From Chitinophaga niabensis (lineage in GTDB: Bacteria; Bacteroidota; Bacteroidia; Chitinophagales; Chitinophagaceae): a DNA stretch of 64,000 bases. The DNA lies in assembly GCF_900129465.1 (NCBI RefSeq), contig NZ_FSRA01000001.1:2730482-2794481 (forward strand). Direction: 5' to 3'. The notes below the pieces were generated by a model. It did no database searches. It had not been told where the DNA came from and saw nothing but the letters and a program-made list of their open reading frames with translations. Below are positions 15,539 through 25,194 of this stretch, in pieces (the first letter of the stretch is position 1; each line of letters opens with the position of its first letter). The translations under genes and the position numbers were made by a program.

Positions 15539-17953
15539 CTACTTATTAGCTACAAAAAAAATCTTTCCCCTCAATCCCTCCGGTTCTTTCGCCTTGTCAT
15601 ATATATGCAGCGAATAATATTTACCGGCTACCCAATCATCCACCATGTTATCATAAAAAGCACTGCCCGGATTACCGCTCTGACCACCGGGATAAATGCC
15701 ATAAGCCTTCGTAGTTGGCCCCAATTCAACCACCATTCTCCAGGAAGGCCCATGTGTTTTCTTGGTAGCATTGAGGATATGTGTACCTCCGCCAGTATTC
15801 AGGCTCATACGGCTTAAAGCAGGCAAACTACGCGTGAGGTGGCGAATATCAGTGCCTCTCCATTTACCAATGGCAAGGTTGCCAGCAGCATCCAAAGCAG
15901 CAGCGGAATCCGCAGCAGCTTTAAACGATTGAAGAACAATATCAGAAAGTGTTTCACGAACAGCAGGCGTACGAACATTATCTACAAAGCGCATGGATGA
16001 ATCTTTCAGCAGCCATAACACCGTAGTCCGTTGTAATGGTATTTCCAAAGTAATACTGTCGATACCAAGTTCATCATCCCAAATATCCTTCTGCAATTCA
16101 TCAATCCACAGATTGAAGATCGTAGCAGCTTTAGAATCCGGGTTCGCCTGGCCATCCCAGGCAGCAATGGTCTTAAACTGTTCTTTCTGCGGAGCGGAAA
16201 GCGCTACAGGATCAAGGAAACGCGCCAAAAGAGGAATAGCCGTTACAGCAAAGAGGTTCATGTTATCGTTCTGCAGCTTCATCATATCCTCCGGCGTAAT
16301 GGAAGACATCTCACGCAGTCTTTCATTCGCGCGTTTACCACGGAAGAGATCGTATTCCCCCACCAAACGGTAAGGGTATGTGCTATCCGTAGGCCGCTGG
16401 TTCGCAGAGCTTACAAATCCCTGTGCAGGGTTGAAGATATGCGGGTTCTCCGCCTGCGGAATATATCCCTGCCAGGCGTAAGTACTATCAGATCCCGGCA
16501 TTACAAATTTCCCCTGGTCTTTCCAGCGTGCAGGATACTGGCCATTATGCCAGATAGCAATATTCCCATCTTTCCCTGCATAGATGAAGTTCTGCGCAGG
16601 ACAGGTATAATGCTTCAACGCCTCCAGGTAATCTTCGTAATTCTTAGCATGGTTTAAGAGCGAAAAGGTCCGCAGTTCATTAGATTCATCATGCGCTTTC
16701 CAGCGCACCGCCAGGAAGCCCTGTTTACCCGTGGAATCCATGAAAGTATTATCATACATCACAGGGCCCCAAACCGTATAAGCCACGGTATCCATAAAAG
16801 GCGCTTCTCCTTTGATCTTTATTTCTTCCACATGCAGGTCAGCTTTCCGGTAGGCACCATTGAAGAGATATTCCGTGCGCCCATTGCGGAAATCCATGCG
16901 GTAATAATCCAGTACATCCTCGCTCCCATTGGTCACTGCCCAACCCATATGATCGTTGAAACCAATGATGATCCCTGGCGCACCAGGTAATGAAGCACCA
17001 TACGCATTGAAAGAAGGCGTATGCAGCTGCATCTCATACCATAAAGAGGGAAGGCTCAGCCCAAGATGCGGGTCGTTACAGAGAATAACGGCGCCGGATT
17101 TAGTTTTACTGCCGGACACTGCCCAGTTATTACTGCCATTATCAGGATCAGGTTTATCTTCTTTAAAACGGAAAAATGCATCCGTAGCATGCAACACACT
17201 GTCAGAAGGCGCTACAGGCACAAATGAAGGCGCGGGGAACACTGTTCCCTTTGGAATGATCGGATCCAGTGTATCAGAGAAATCCGGATACATCTGGTCA
17301 AATTCGGAAGCAGTAAACAACCGCCGTGCATTCGTAGCCTCCAGGTCCGTATTGTTATAGGCCAGGTCATAGCTCATATACTTGAGCAGCAAGGCCGTTT
17401 TAAGATTAGTCCATGGCTCCGGTCTATAACCGAGCAGCTTGTACTCCAAAGGAAGATCGCGATCTCTGAGGCGGTGTATATAAGCATTTACACCTGCGGT
17501 ATAAGCATCTCCCTGTGCCTTGGAAGCCGGGTCTTTGGCAATAGCAGCCACGGTTTTCTCCGCAGAAGATACCATGCCCAGTCTCCGCTGGCGCCGGTCG
17601 TAGGTGAGCATACGAGGGCCCAGCACTTCGCACAGCCGCCCCGCCGCCGCGTAGGTTTGCAGCTCCATCTGCCAGAGACGGTCTTTCGCATGCAGGTATC
17701 CCTGTACGAAATAAACATCATTCTCATTTTCGGCAAATACATGCGGCACCATGCGTTCATCCAGCCATACTTCCACCGGGCCGGAAAGCTCTTTAAATGA
17801 AAGGCCCACCTCTTTCTTGATAGATGCACGCTCTGCCTGTTGCCAGAAACCGTGCTGCGGACTCAGGAGCATGCCAAATGCAGGTACACTGCCCCACCTG
17901 TGATTCAACGCCCAAACAAGCGCAATCGTAAGAATTAAGGGTATAAATCTCAT
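15539..17953 (-). CDS. Penicillin acylase-family Ntn-hydrolase (amidase)
   Basis: An 804-residue precursor with an N-terminal signal sequence (MRFIPLILTIALVWALNHRW). The penicillin G acylase/AHL acylase fold follows: an alpha chain of about 270 residues (VYFVQGYLHAKDRLWQME is the family signature), then the self-cleavage site Gly273-Ser274 in DNGSNNWAVSG, where Ser274 becomes the N-terminal nucleophile of the beta chain. The family hydrolyses amide bonds in penicillins, acyl-homoserine lactones, cyclic peptides or other N-acyl compounds; the substrate here is unknown. It is predicted to be periplasmic. It lies 15 bp after a small gene of unknown function (17969-18442), and both may belong to one unit. 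Confidence 0.92.
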   Translation of the reverse strand: MRFIPLILTIALVWALNHRWGSVPAFGMLLSPQHGFWQQAERASIKKEVGLSFKELSGPVEVWLDERMVPHVFAENENDVYFVQGYLHAKDRLWQMELQTYAAAGRLCEVLGPRMLTYDRRQRRLGMVSSAEKTVAAIAKDPASKAQGDAYTAGVNAYIHRLRDRDLPLEYKLLGYRPEPWTNLKTALLLKYMSYDLAYNNTDLEATNARRLFTASEFDQMYPDFSDTLDPIIPKGTVFPAPSFVPVAPSDSVLHATDAFFRFKEDKPDPDNGSNNWAVSGSKTKSGAVILCNDPHLGLSLPSLWYEMQLHTPSFNAYGASLPGAPGIIIGFNDHMGWAVTNGSEDVLDYYRMDFRNGRTEYLFNGAYRKADLHVEEIKIKGEAPFMDTVAYTVWGPVMYDNTFMDSTGKQGFLAVRWKAHDESNELRTFSLLNHAKNYEDYLEALKHYTCPAQNFIYAGKDGNIAIWHNGQYPARWKDQGKFVMPGSDSTYAWQGYIPQAENPHIFNPAQGFVSSANQRPTDSTYPYRLVGEYDLFRGKRANERLREMSSITPEDMMKLQNDNMNLFAVTAIPLLARFLDPVALSAPQKEQFKTIAAWDGQANPDSKAATIFNLWIDELQKDIWDDELGIDSITLEIPLQRTTVLWLLKDSSMRFVDNVRTPAVRETLSDIVLQSFKAAADSAAALDAAGNLAIGKWRGTDIRHLTRSLPALSRMSLNTGGGTHILNATKKTHGPSWRMVVELGPTTKAYGIYPGGQSGNPGSAFYDNMVDDWVAGKYYSLHIYDKAKEPEGLRGKIFFVANK

Positions 17954-17968
17954 ACTGGAATAGATCTG

Positions 17969-18442
17969 TTACTTAGCGAGGGCCAGCGGCGCTTCTTTCA
18001 GCACGCATACCTCAATCATTTTTATCCGGATGTCCGAATACATCTCAAAGATCTTCTTTAATAAGGAATATAATTCCTTGTAATTGGAAAACTGAGGTTT
18101 CTTCGCATCTGCGAGTTTGGAAAAGGTAGCCCCGGTGTGATGGGTGGGGTCGGTTGAAAACATCATTACCACATCTACTACGCCGCCTTCCAGGGACACT
18201 TCAAGCCCCGCACTCAGCCCTTTGGCGATGCGGTTCACTTCACTGTTCTCCAGGATGTACGTAGTGGTTTTTGGATTGTAGGTGGTTCTTGCGAACCCGA
18301 ACTCGATCAGCATGTCCTGCGCTTCGCTGGTACTGAAATCAGTAAATGCGGGCGCTGTCTGGTAATTTCCGGATAAGGTCTGGTACCAGTTTACAAAGTC
18401 GAGTCCTTCCAATACTTTTTTAAGAACGGGATTTACTTCCAT
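17969..18442 (-). CDS. Conserved-looking cytoplasmic protein of unknown function
   Basis: A 157-residue soluble protein without signal peptide or membrane segment. I do not recognise a family. It has an alternating helix/strand pattern with an acidic beta segment (LEGGVVDVVMMFSTDP), a middle stretch THHTGATFSKLADAKK and a C-terminal helix-strand (DIRIKMIEVCVLKE). It starts with ATG at 18442, 69 bp after the BioF-like gene, and is followed 15 bp later by the penicillin acylase gene. Reading frame integrity and codon use support a real gene. Confidence 0.65.
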   Translation of the reverse strand: MEVNPVLKKVLEGLDFVNWYQTLSGNYQTAPAFTDFSTSEAQDMLIEFGFARTTYNPKTTTYILENSEVNRIAKGLSAGLEVSLEGGVVDVVMMFSTDPTHHTGATFSKLADAKKPQFSNYKELYSLLKKIFEMYSDIRIKMIEVCVLKEAPLALAK

Positions 18443-18511
18443 AGAAACAGGCTTTAGGTAATGAATTCCATGTTAATATACACCTTTTAGCAAATATGTT
18501 TGCTATTCATT

Positions 18512-19609
18512 TTAAATATTAATGGCTGTTATCAGGCGGTCCACGTCCGCAGCGGTGTTGAAACTGTGCAGTACCACCCTCAAACGCTCCTGCCCTTTAG
18601 GTACAGTGGGATGTAAGATTGCCCGAACATCCAGGCCCTCCTGTTGCAAATTGTGCGCCAATTGCCGGGCCTGCTCATTTCCGGGGGCCATTACCACCTG
18701 GATGGGCGTTTCGCTGCCTGCTCCCGGAACTCCTTTCCGAAACTGTGCGATCAGGGAAGAAAGATGGGAACGCTCCAGGTGCATGTCCGGAAATATATCA
18801 TACGCGGCCAATATTACAGCGATGGCATGCGGTGGCAGCGCAGTGGTATAAATGAACGAACGGGAGAAATTGATCAGGAAATCCCGCAACACCTCAGATC
18901 CCAGTACTATCGCTCCATGGCAGCCCACGGCTTTCCCAAATGTATGCACCCGGGCAAAACAGCCCAGGCCCAGGGCCTGCATCAACCCTTCTCCTCTCGG
19001 GCCTATTACGCCGGTAGCATGCGCTTCGTCCACGATCAGCAATGCACCCAGTTTATCGCAGAGGGCGGTGATCTCCGCCAGCGGGGCAGTATCCCCATCC
19101 ATGGAATAAACAGATTCCACGGCCACAAATACACGGCCGCCTTCAACGGCTAAGATCTTCTTTTGCAGATCTTCTACGCTGTTATGAATGAAGGAGTAGG
19201 AAGTAGCTGCAGATAAACGCACACCATCCCTGATGGATGCATGGATCAGCTGATCATATATGATGGTATCGCCTTTTTGCGGTACGGCGGAAAATAAACC
19301 AAGGTTGGCATCGTAACCGGAATTATAGATCAGGCCGGCGGGCGCTTCATGGAACTTTGCCAATACCTGTTCTGCCTGTTCCACCAACTCGTAATTCCCG
19401 GCTAATAATCTTGATCCTCCGCTCCCGTGCACCTGTGCCAGTTGACGGCTGATCGTATGTGCTTCTTCCTGCACCCGTTCACTCCGCGCAAGACCCAGGT
19501 AATCATTTGAACAGAAATCTATCATGCGCCCCGGCAGGCGCAGCTGGCGGAATGCGTGCTGCTCCCTGCGTTTGTTCAATGCTGTTTCCAGAAAGTCTTC
19601 TTTTCGCAT
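18512..19609 (-). CDS. bioF: 8-amino-7-oxononanoate synthase-like alpha-oxoamine synthase
   Basis: A 365-residue PLP-dependent fold-type I enzyme. It shows the substrate-binding start DFCSNDYLGLA, the turn GSGGSRLLAGN (62-72), the PLP aspartate/histidine motif DEAHATG (194-200) and the Schiff-base lysine Lys226 in HTFGKAVGCHG. These are family features of BioF, which condenses pimeloyl-thioester with alanine in biotin synthesis. Related enzymes (KBL, HemA, SPT) share the motifs. BioF is preferred for length and because KBL usually carries a longer N-terminus. No other biotin genes are adjacent. It is divergent from miaE with only 41 bp between start codons. Confidence 0.8.
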   Translation of the reverse strand: MRKEDFLETALNKRREQHAFRQLRLPGRMIDFCSNDYLGLARSERVQEEAHTISRQLAQVHGSGGSRLLAGNYELVEQAEQVLAKFHEAPAGLIYNSGYDANLGLFSAVPQKGDTIIYDQLIHASIRDGVRLSAATSYSFIHNSVEDLQKKILAVEGGRVFVAVESVYSMDGDTAPLAEITALCDKLGALLIVDEAHATGVIGPRGEGLMQALGLGCFARVHTFGKAVGCHGAIVLGSEVLRDFLINFSRSFIYTTALPPHAIAVILAAYDIFPDMHLERSHLSSLIAQFRKGVPGAGSETPIQVVMAPGNEQARQLAHNLQQEGLDVRAILHPTVPKGQERLRVVLHSFNTAADVDRLITAINI

Positions 19610-19650
19610 AATGTCAAAACTAAGTATCTTGTCCCAATATCAAACATTGT

Positions 19651-20250
19651 ATGAGCAGTAAAGTTTCGATCCTTGGATTAAAATTACCATCGGACCCGCG
19701 GTGGGTAGACCTGGCAGCGATTTCGCTGGAAGAAGTATTAACGGATCATGCTTTCTGCGAACAAAAAGCAGCCACCTCCTGCATCTCTCTTATTCAGCGA
19801 TATCCTGACAGATCAAAACTGGTGGAAGAACTGGCACCCATTGTTACAGAAGAATGGGGGCATTTCAGGCAGGTGCTGGCCGAAATGAAAAAACGCGGCT
19901 TCACACTCGGTAAACAACGGAAAGATGAATATGTGAATGAACTGATCTCCTTCCAGGTAAAAGGTGGCTCTCCTGCAGATGTGCTGCTGGACAGGCTCCT
20001 GATCTTCGCATTGATCGAAGCCCGCAGCTGTGAACGCTTCCGCCTCTTAAGTGAAGGTCTTGATGATGCTTACCTCCGCGAATTCTACCGTAAGTTCATG
20101 ATCTCCGAAGCAGGGCACTACCGCCTCTTTATCGATCTCGCCAATGAATACCTGCCGGAAGAAAAAGTAAAGGAACGCTGGGCGGAATGGCTGGAATTTG
20201 AAGCAGGTATGATCGCTACACTTAAAGTGCGCGGCGACAGGATGCATTAG
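19651..20250 (+). CDS. miaE: tRNA-(ms2io6A)-hydroxylase MiaE-like
   Basis: A 199-residue ferritin-like di-iron protein. The metal-ligand pattern is visible in four helices: an early Glu in ISLEEVLTDHAFCEQKA, EEWGHFRQ, EARSCERF and SEAGHYRL. This EEXXH-like spacing is characteristic of the MiaE family. In gammaproteobacteria MiaE hydroxylates 2-methylthio-N6-isopentenyladenosine at position 37 of tRNAs. Bacteroidota homologues are annotated the same way but are less studied. It starts with ATG at 19651, is divergent from the BioF-like gene and converges on the patatin gene. Confidence 0.85.
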   Translation: MSSKVSILGLKLPSDPRWVDLAAISLEEVLTDHAFCEQKAATSCISLIQRYPDRSKLVEELAPIVTEEWGHFRQVLAEMKKRGFTLGKQRKDEYVNELISFQVKGGSPADVLLDRLLIFALIEARSCERFRLLSEGLDDAYLREFYRKFMISEAGHYRLFIDLANEYLPEEKVKERWAEWLEFEAGMIATLKVRGDRMH

Positions 20251-20291
20251 GAATAGCAACCTAGGTTAAATGCGGTACAGCCCCACATGCA

Positions 20292-22520
20292 CTAAAAATG
20301 GAATCCCAGGTTCACATACGCTTTTAAATACTGCGCCTGATCACTGTACATCACGGATGCCTCCAAAGGCCCCAGCCTTGTACTGTAGCCGAATGTAACG
20401 CCATACCCGGTTACATAATTATATTTCGTTTCAGATACCCCGTTAAAATCATATGCACCGAAAGACGCTTTGGGTGTGATGAAGATATTCCTCAATGCTT
20501 CATATTGAAAACCCAGCGAAGCAGATGCCACGCTGGAAGTATTCACCTCTCCATGATACAATCCCATAAAAGGTATCTGGTTACGGGTGAAATCTGTGAG
20601 GCCGCCAATCAGGAAGTCGTTGGTGAGGATCTGGTTATAGTTGAAATTAAATCCTGCATAACCATTAACGATCAGGGTAGACCTGCGCGAGAAAGGGAAA
20701 TAGTAATTCATTTTCAGCAATACGCGCTGGTAGTCGGAGAAATTATACCCCAGGCTGTCTATGTCCTGCGAAACGCCTTCCAGTGTTACCCGGAGGTCCG
20801 GATTCTGATTATGGATCATGCCGGCTTCAAACTGTATCTCCGCTCCTTTGGTGGGGAATTGTTTGCGGTCTACCGTGCTTAAGCCGTAATATAAAAAGGT
20901 ATTGAACTGTTTGGTATTGCCATCCAGCTCTACATAAGGAGAAAGTTTGGGTTTAATACGGATGTATTCCCAGCGGGAACTGACGCCTACTGCCATCACC
21001 CGGTTCAGCATGTATTGCAGTTTGGCGTCTACCGAAGCATATTTATTCCGATACTCCTGGATCTTCTTAAAATTATCGTAGAAATTGTAAGGATTGTTCT
21101 CGTAATAAGCACCTACGCCAAAACCAAAGTTCCGCTTGCGCCCCATGTATTTAAAGAACTCTGCCCTGATCCGTGGATTCTCACTGATAGCCACGGTTAC
21201 GTAGGCCCGGGAGTTGGGTACGATGAAATTACGCTGGGTGAGGTTGATGATAGCACTGGCATTGGTGAAGGTATTATAATGCAGCGCGAACTTTACATAA
21301 CTGAGCGGGTTCTCTTCCACATCTATTTCAAGCTGACTGCTGCCATAACCCATCGGGGTAAGATGATAGGTGATCTGTTTGTAGAAACGGGTACCATATA
21401 CGTTCAGTACCGCTTCTTCAATCATCTCCGGCGTGTAACAACCGCCAGCTTCCAGGCCCAGGCGGCCACGGAAGAAGCTTTCATCTGAATGCACCAGCCC
21501 CCTGATCCTGATCCCGGAGATCTCCACATCCGGCACATTCGGCAGGCGGTTCGCCACCCGTTCTTCTTTGCCATAGATAGCATCCAGCGAATCTGCCATG
21601 TGTTTGAAGATGGGATACATCTCCCTTCCTTTCCGCTTTCCTTCTTCAATGATGGAATCCACACTGCTGAAACTGGCAGCGGAATAATTCTTCAGATCGT
21701 GATGTATATAGATATTGGCCAGCTTACGGGCCTTTACAAAATCGTCTGCATCCTTATAAAAACCTAACTGGTACAGCACGTCAAATGGCGTGAGCAGTTC
21801 GTCTGCAGGCCGGAGGCCATTGCTCACATTGGAGCCGATAATAAAATCGGCGCCCATCTCTTTGGCGGTAACGGAAGGAAAATTACGTACTACCCCGCCA
21901 TCCACCAGCTTGCGGTTGCCGATCTTTACAGCGGTGAACACGGAAGGGATGGCCATACTGGCACGCATACACGTAACCAGCTCACCTTTATCGAGGGTCA
22001 CTATCTCCCCGGTGGCCACATCGGTGGCGATACATTTAAAAGGAATATTGAATTTGGAGAAGTCTTTGATGTCCCGCGCGGGCCAGCTGAGCTTTGCCAG
22101 CTGCAGCCATAAGCGCTCCCCGGAGATCACGCCGGAATTGAGCTTGGGTTTACCATACTCAAAGGGGATCTCTATCATATAACGGTTGTATTCCGCCCTT
22201 TCCTCATAACTGATATCGGTCAAAACGGGCTGATTGGAGAAAAGCGTACCCCAGTCCAGCTTTTTTGCGATGATCTCAATGGTATCGCCGGAATAACCGA
22301 TGGCATACAGGGCGCCTACGATGCTGCCCATGCTGGTGCCGGTAACATAACTAACTTTTAACCCTGCACTGTCCAGGGCCTGCAGGATGCCGATATGCGC
22401 CAGGCCCTTCGCTCCGCCGCCGCTTAAAGTAAGTCCAATGCCCGGCCTGTGGCCCGGCGACTGTTGCGCGGCCACGAAATAAGGCAGGAAAAGAAGTATG
22501 ATAACGAATAGTCGAAGCAT
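20292..22520 (-). CDS. Patatin-like phospholipase fused to an outer-membrane beta-barrel (PlpD/type Vd-like)
   Basis: A 742-residue protein. A Sec signal peptide (residues 1-18) precedes a patatin domain with the oxyanion loop SGGGAKG (33-39), nucleophile Ser63 in GTSMG (61-65) and Asp207 in DGG (207-209), giving a complete Ser-Asp dyad. A POTRA-like segment (about 330-385) and a C-terminal 16-strand-type barrel ending in aromatic Phe (LGFHF) follow. Such proteins are lipid hydrolases displayed or secreted through their own barrel. It is monocistronic and divergent from the MFS gene. Confidence 0.9.
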   Translation of the reverse strand: MLRLFVIILLFLPYFVAAQQSPGHRPGIGLTLSGGGAKGLAHIGILQALDSAGLKVSYVTGTSMGSIVGALYAIGYSGDTIEIIAKKLDWGTLFSNQPVLTDISYEERAEYNRYMIEIPFEYGKPKLNSGVISGERLWLQLAKLSWPARDIKDFSKFNIPFKCIATDVATGEIVTLDKGELVTCMRASMAIPSVFTAVKIGNRKLVDGGVVRNFPSVTAKEMGADFIIGSNVSNGLRPADELLTPFDVLYQLGFYKDADDFVKARKLANIYIHHDLKNYSAASFSSVDSIIEEGKRKGREMYPIFKHMADSLDAIYGKEERVANRLPNVPDVEISGIRIRGLVHSDESFFRGRLGLEAGGCYTPEMIEEAVLNVYGTRFYKQITYHLTPMGYGSSQLEIDVEENPLSYVKFALHYNTFTNASAIINLTQRNFIVPNSRAYVTVAISENPRIRAEFFKYMGRKRNFGFGVGAYYENNPYNFYDNFKKIQEYRNKYASVDAKLQYMLNRVMAVGVSSRWEYIRIKPKLSPYVELDGNTKQFNTFLYYGLSTVDRKQFPTKGAEIQFEAGMIHNQNPDLRVTLEGVSQDIDSLGYNFSDYQRVLLKMNYYFPFSRRSTLIVNGYAGFNFNYNQILTNDFLIGGLTDFTRNQIPFMGLYHGEVNTSSVASASLGFQYEALRNIFITPKASFGAYDFNGVSETKYNYVTGYGVTFGYSTRLGPLEASVMYSDQAQYLKAYVNLGFHF

Positions 22521-22646
22521 GCGGGTTTACCGTCCTTGAATGGTAATAAAGGTAAAGGATTTAACGATCCGAAAAACAAACTGTGATCAAAGTGATTTTA
22601 TTTATTAAAGTATTTCTCTATCTTTTCGGGATAACAATTTCACATT

Positions 22647-24155
22647 ATGAGTTTACCGAATCAAAAGCAGAGTATCTGGCAAGTGATATTCGCTTCGTCT
22701 GCAGGCACCTTAATAGAGTGGTACGACTTCTACATCTTTGGTAGTCTTTCCCTGATATTATCTGAAAAATTCTTCCCGGACACCAATCCCACCCTCTCTT
22801 ATGTAGCCACCCTGGCCACGTTTGCGGTAGGTTTCATTGTACGCCCTTTCGGCGCCATCGTATTTGGCAGGCTGGGTGATATGGTGGGCAGGAAATATAC
22901 TTTTCTCCTAACCCTTTTGATCATGGGGGGCTCAACTTTTGCTATCGGCCTTATTCCCGGGTACGCTACCATAGGCATACTGGCCCCCATCTTAGTATTG
23001 ATCCTGCGCCTGGCGCAGGGGCTTGCACTGGGTGGTGAATATGGCGGCGCGGCTACTTACGTGGCGGAACACTCTCCCGCAGGGCGCAGAGGTTACTATA
23101 CCAGCTTCATTCAAACCACGGCCACGCTTGGATTATTTGTATCCCTGGGCGTGATCCTGGCCACCCGTACTACTATGAGTGCTGAAAGCTTTAATGAATG
23201 GGGATGGCGCATTCCTTTCTGGTTAAGCATCCTGCTGGTACTGATGAGCTATTACATCCGTATCAAACTGCACGAATCCCCGCAGTTCGTACAACTGAAA
23301 GCAGAAGGTAAAACTTCCAAGAACCCTATCAAGGAAAGCTTTGGTAATAAAGAGAACCTGAAACTGGTATTGCTGGCGCTCTTTGGTGCGGCTATGGGTC
23401 AGGGTGTTGTTTGGTATACCGGGCAGTTCTACGCTTTATCCTTTTTACAGAACACCATGCATGTGGAGTTTGTGCAATCCAATATCATCATTGCAGTAGC
23501 CTTGTTCTTCGCTACGCCTTTCTTCATTTACTTCGGCCACCTCTCTGATAAGATAGGCCGCAAGAAAGTGATGATGACGGGTATGCTCATCGCGGCCCTC
23601 TCCTACTATCCCATCTATAAAGCGATGGATAATACAACTGACCTCAGCAAAAAAGAAGAGGTGAGCAGCGCCTACCGCGTGGAAAGCAGCCTCACCCCGC
23701 AGGAAGGCGGAAAGTTCTCTGAAAGGTCTGCCAGGATCCATGTGTATACAGATAGTACAGTGGTGAAAGAGATCACCACTACTTCTGCAGCCGGCAAAGT
23801 GGATGTGAAGAAAGAAGTAACCGTGAGCAAAAGCAACCAGGCATGGCTGATCCTGCTTATTTTCATACAGGTGATCTTTGTAACCATGGTATACGGTCCC
23901 ATAGCGGCCTTCCTCGTGGAATTATTCCCTACCCGTATCCGTTATACTTCCATGTCCCTGCCGTATCATATCGGTAATGGCGTGTTCGGTGGATTGTTGC
24001 CGGCTATCTCTACCCTGCTGGTTACAAAATACAATAACCACCTGGCGGGGCTGATCTACCCGATCGGTATTGCATTGATCTGCCTGGTGATAGGATTGAT
24101 CTTCATTAAAGAAAAGAAAACAGCAGACGGTTTTGCAGAAGTGGCAGACGTTTAA
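22647..24155 (+). CDS. MFS transporter of the metabolite:H+ symporter (MHS) family
   Basis: A 502-residue carrier with 12 predicted membrane helices. MHS hallmarks are present: TLIEWYDFYIFG near the N-terminus, GRLGDMVGRK in loop 2-3, and RLAQGLALGGEYGGA. The second conserved loop is HLSDKIGRKK. Family members import osmolytes, shikimate, citrate or dicarboxylates with protons. A hydrophilic insertion of about 70 residues (about 327-398) lies between helices 9 and 10, predicted periplasmic, and is unusual for the family. ATG at 22647. A hairpin after the stop (24164-24195) probably ends the transcript. Confidence 0.9.
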   Translation: MSLPNQKQSIWQVIFASSAGTLIEWYDFYIFGSLSLILSEKFFPDTNPTLSYVATLATFAVGFIVRPFGAIVFGRLGDMVGRKYTFLLTLLIMGGSTFAIGLIPGYATIGILAPILVLILRLAQGLALGGEYGGAATYVAEHSPAGRRGYYTSFIQTTATLGLFVSLGVILATRTTMSAESFNEWGWRIPFWLSILLVLMSYYIRIKLHESPQFVQLKAEGKTSKNPIKESFGNKENLKLVLLALFGAAMGQGVVWYTGQFYALSFLQNTMHVEFVQSNIIIAVALFFATPFFIYFGHLSDKIGRKKVMMTGMLIAALSYYPIYKAMDNTTDLSKKEEVSSAYRVESSLTPQEGGKFSERSARIHVYTDSTVVKEITTTSAAGKVDVKKEVTVSKSNQAWLILLIFIQVIFVTMVYGPIAAFLVELFPTRIRYTSMSLPYHIGNGVFGGLLPAISTLLVTKYNNHLAGLIYPIGIALICLVIGLIFIKEKKTADGFAEVADV

Positions 24156-24163
24156 ACATAACA

Positions 24164-24195
24164 ATAGCTGGTGTGCCGATGGGCATGCCAGCTAT
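24164..24195 (+). terminator. Hairpin terminator between convergent MFS and GSCFA genes
   Basis: A 14-bp stem including two G-T pairs (24164-24177 with 24182-24195) and a 4-nt loop, 9 bp after the MFS stop and overlapping the GSCFA stop. The T-run is weak, so efficiency is uncertain. Confidence 0.5.
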
Positions 24196-25172
24196 ACTTT
24201 CCCTTCAAAATACCCCAACTCCTCTCCCATTTCCAAAAAAGGATATGCTGCTGCCAGGGCCTTTGTTTTCTTCGCATAAGCCTGTAAGAACTGCTGATGC
24301 TGCGGCGTTTGCGGGTTAAAAGGGCGGTGATGCCTGGCCCTTGTTATTTCCATCACCTGCTGCAGAATCTTTTGCCCTTCAGGACTGATGCAGTTGCTGG
24401 CAAAGTTGTCCCAAACGTAATTAACAGCCAGTTCATTAGGGTGTACAAGGTCTTCCTTATAAAAACGGTAATCGCGCAGATCATCTATCACCAGTTCGTA
24501 CGCAGGGAAATAAAAAAGACGGTTGAATTTATTCACCAGGTGATGTACAGCCTGCAACAGGATGGCCTTGCTCAGGTTGTTCTCTACTACGCCATCTCTG
24601 ACATATCTCACCGGGCTCACCGTGAAAAGGATATTCACTTTCCGGTTCTGGAAGAACAGGCGGTGCATCATGTTATCCAATGCAGCAATGATCTCATTGG
24701 CCGTTAATAAACGTTTATAAAAAGCCTGCTCGGGTACTTTATGGCAATTAGCTACAATGCGGTTGTTCTCTTTGAGTGCGTAGGCATGTGCGCTGCCTAA
24801 GGTGATGATCAGCCAGTCGGCTTCTTTTAAACGTTTAGCTGCTGCGGCCTGTGAATCGTTGATGTGCTTTAATACTTTTTGTACAGCATCCCCGGAGAAA
24901 CGGGAATGATGGTCCCAGCTATGCCAGAGGTCTTCGTGCAGGAACAGATCGTTTGCGGTGTACTCTTTTCCATCCAGGTAGCTTTGCATGCTTTGTGCAA
25001 TGCTGAGGGGATTGAAGAGGATGCCGTTGGGATTGATGTTAACGTTAAACTTGTTCTGCTGCAGGCGCGCGCCGATCTCTTCGGCAAAACAGGAGCCGGT
25101 GAGCAGCAGCTTGTCAGTATATTGAAGGGATGGCTCTATGGGAGCCACCGGAAAGGTTAAGCGGAAGTTCAT
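24192..25172 (-). CDS. GSCFA domain-containing protein
   Basis: A 326-residue protein carrying the family name motif GSCFA at residues 26-30, followed by NPNGILFNPLSI, WLIITLGSAHAY and FTVSPVRYVRDG. GSCFA proteins are SGNH-hydrolase-like and common in Bacteroidota; the motif serine and a C-terminal DxxH-like pair (YKEDLVHPNELAV) are consistent with an esterase fold. The substrate is unknown. It has no signal peptide. It is 22 bp downstream of the HMG-CoA lyase-like gene and probably co-transcribed with it. Confidence 0.9.
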   Translation of the reverse strand: MNFRLTFPVAPIEPSLQYTDKLLLTGSCFAEEIGARLQQNKFNVNINPNGILFNPLSIAQSMQSYLDGKEYTANDLFLHEDLWHSWDHHSRFSGDAVQKVLKHINDSQAAAAKRLKEADWLIITLGSAHAYALKENNRIVANCHKVPEQAFYKRLLTANEIIAALDNMMHRLFFQNRKVNILFTVSPVRYVRDGVVENNLSKAILLQAVHHLVNKFNRLFYFPAYELVIDDLRDYRFYKEDLVHPNELAVNYVWDNFASNCISPEGQKILQQVMEITRARHHRPFNPQTPQHQQFLQAYAKKTKALAAAYPFLEMGEELGYFEGKV

Positions 25173-25194
25173 GCTGCAAAAGTATCAAATTGAA

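Noticed and set aside
17488..17829. Overlapping frames on both strands inside the penicillin acylase gene.
   Set aside because: The acylase frame has full-length family similarity; the others do not.
22629..22644. A 16-nt match to the lac operator/leader (ggataacaatttcaca) just before the MFS start.
   Set aside because: Only one arm is present, no LacI-type gene is nearby and the flanks are ordinary. Treated as chance, although vector contamination would give the same string and the surrounding sequence shows none.
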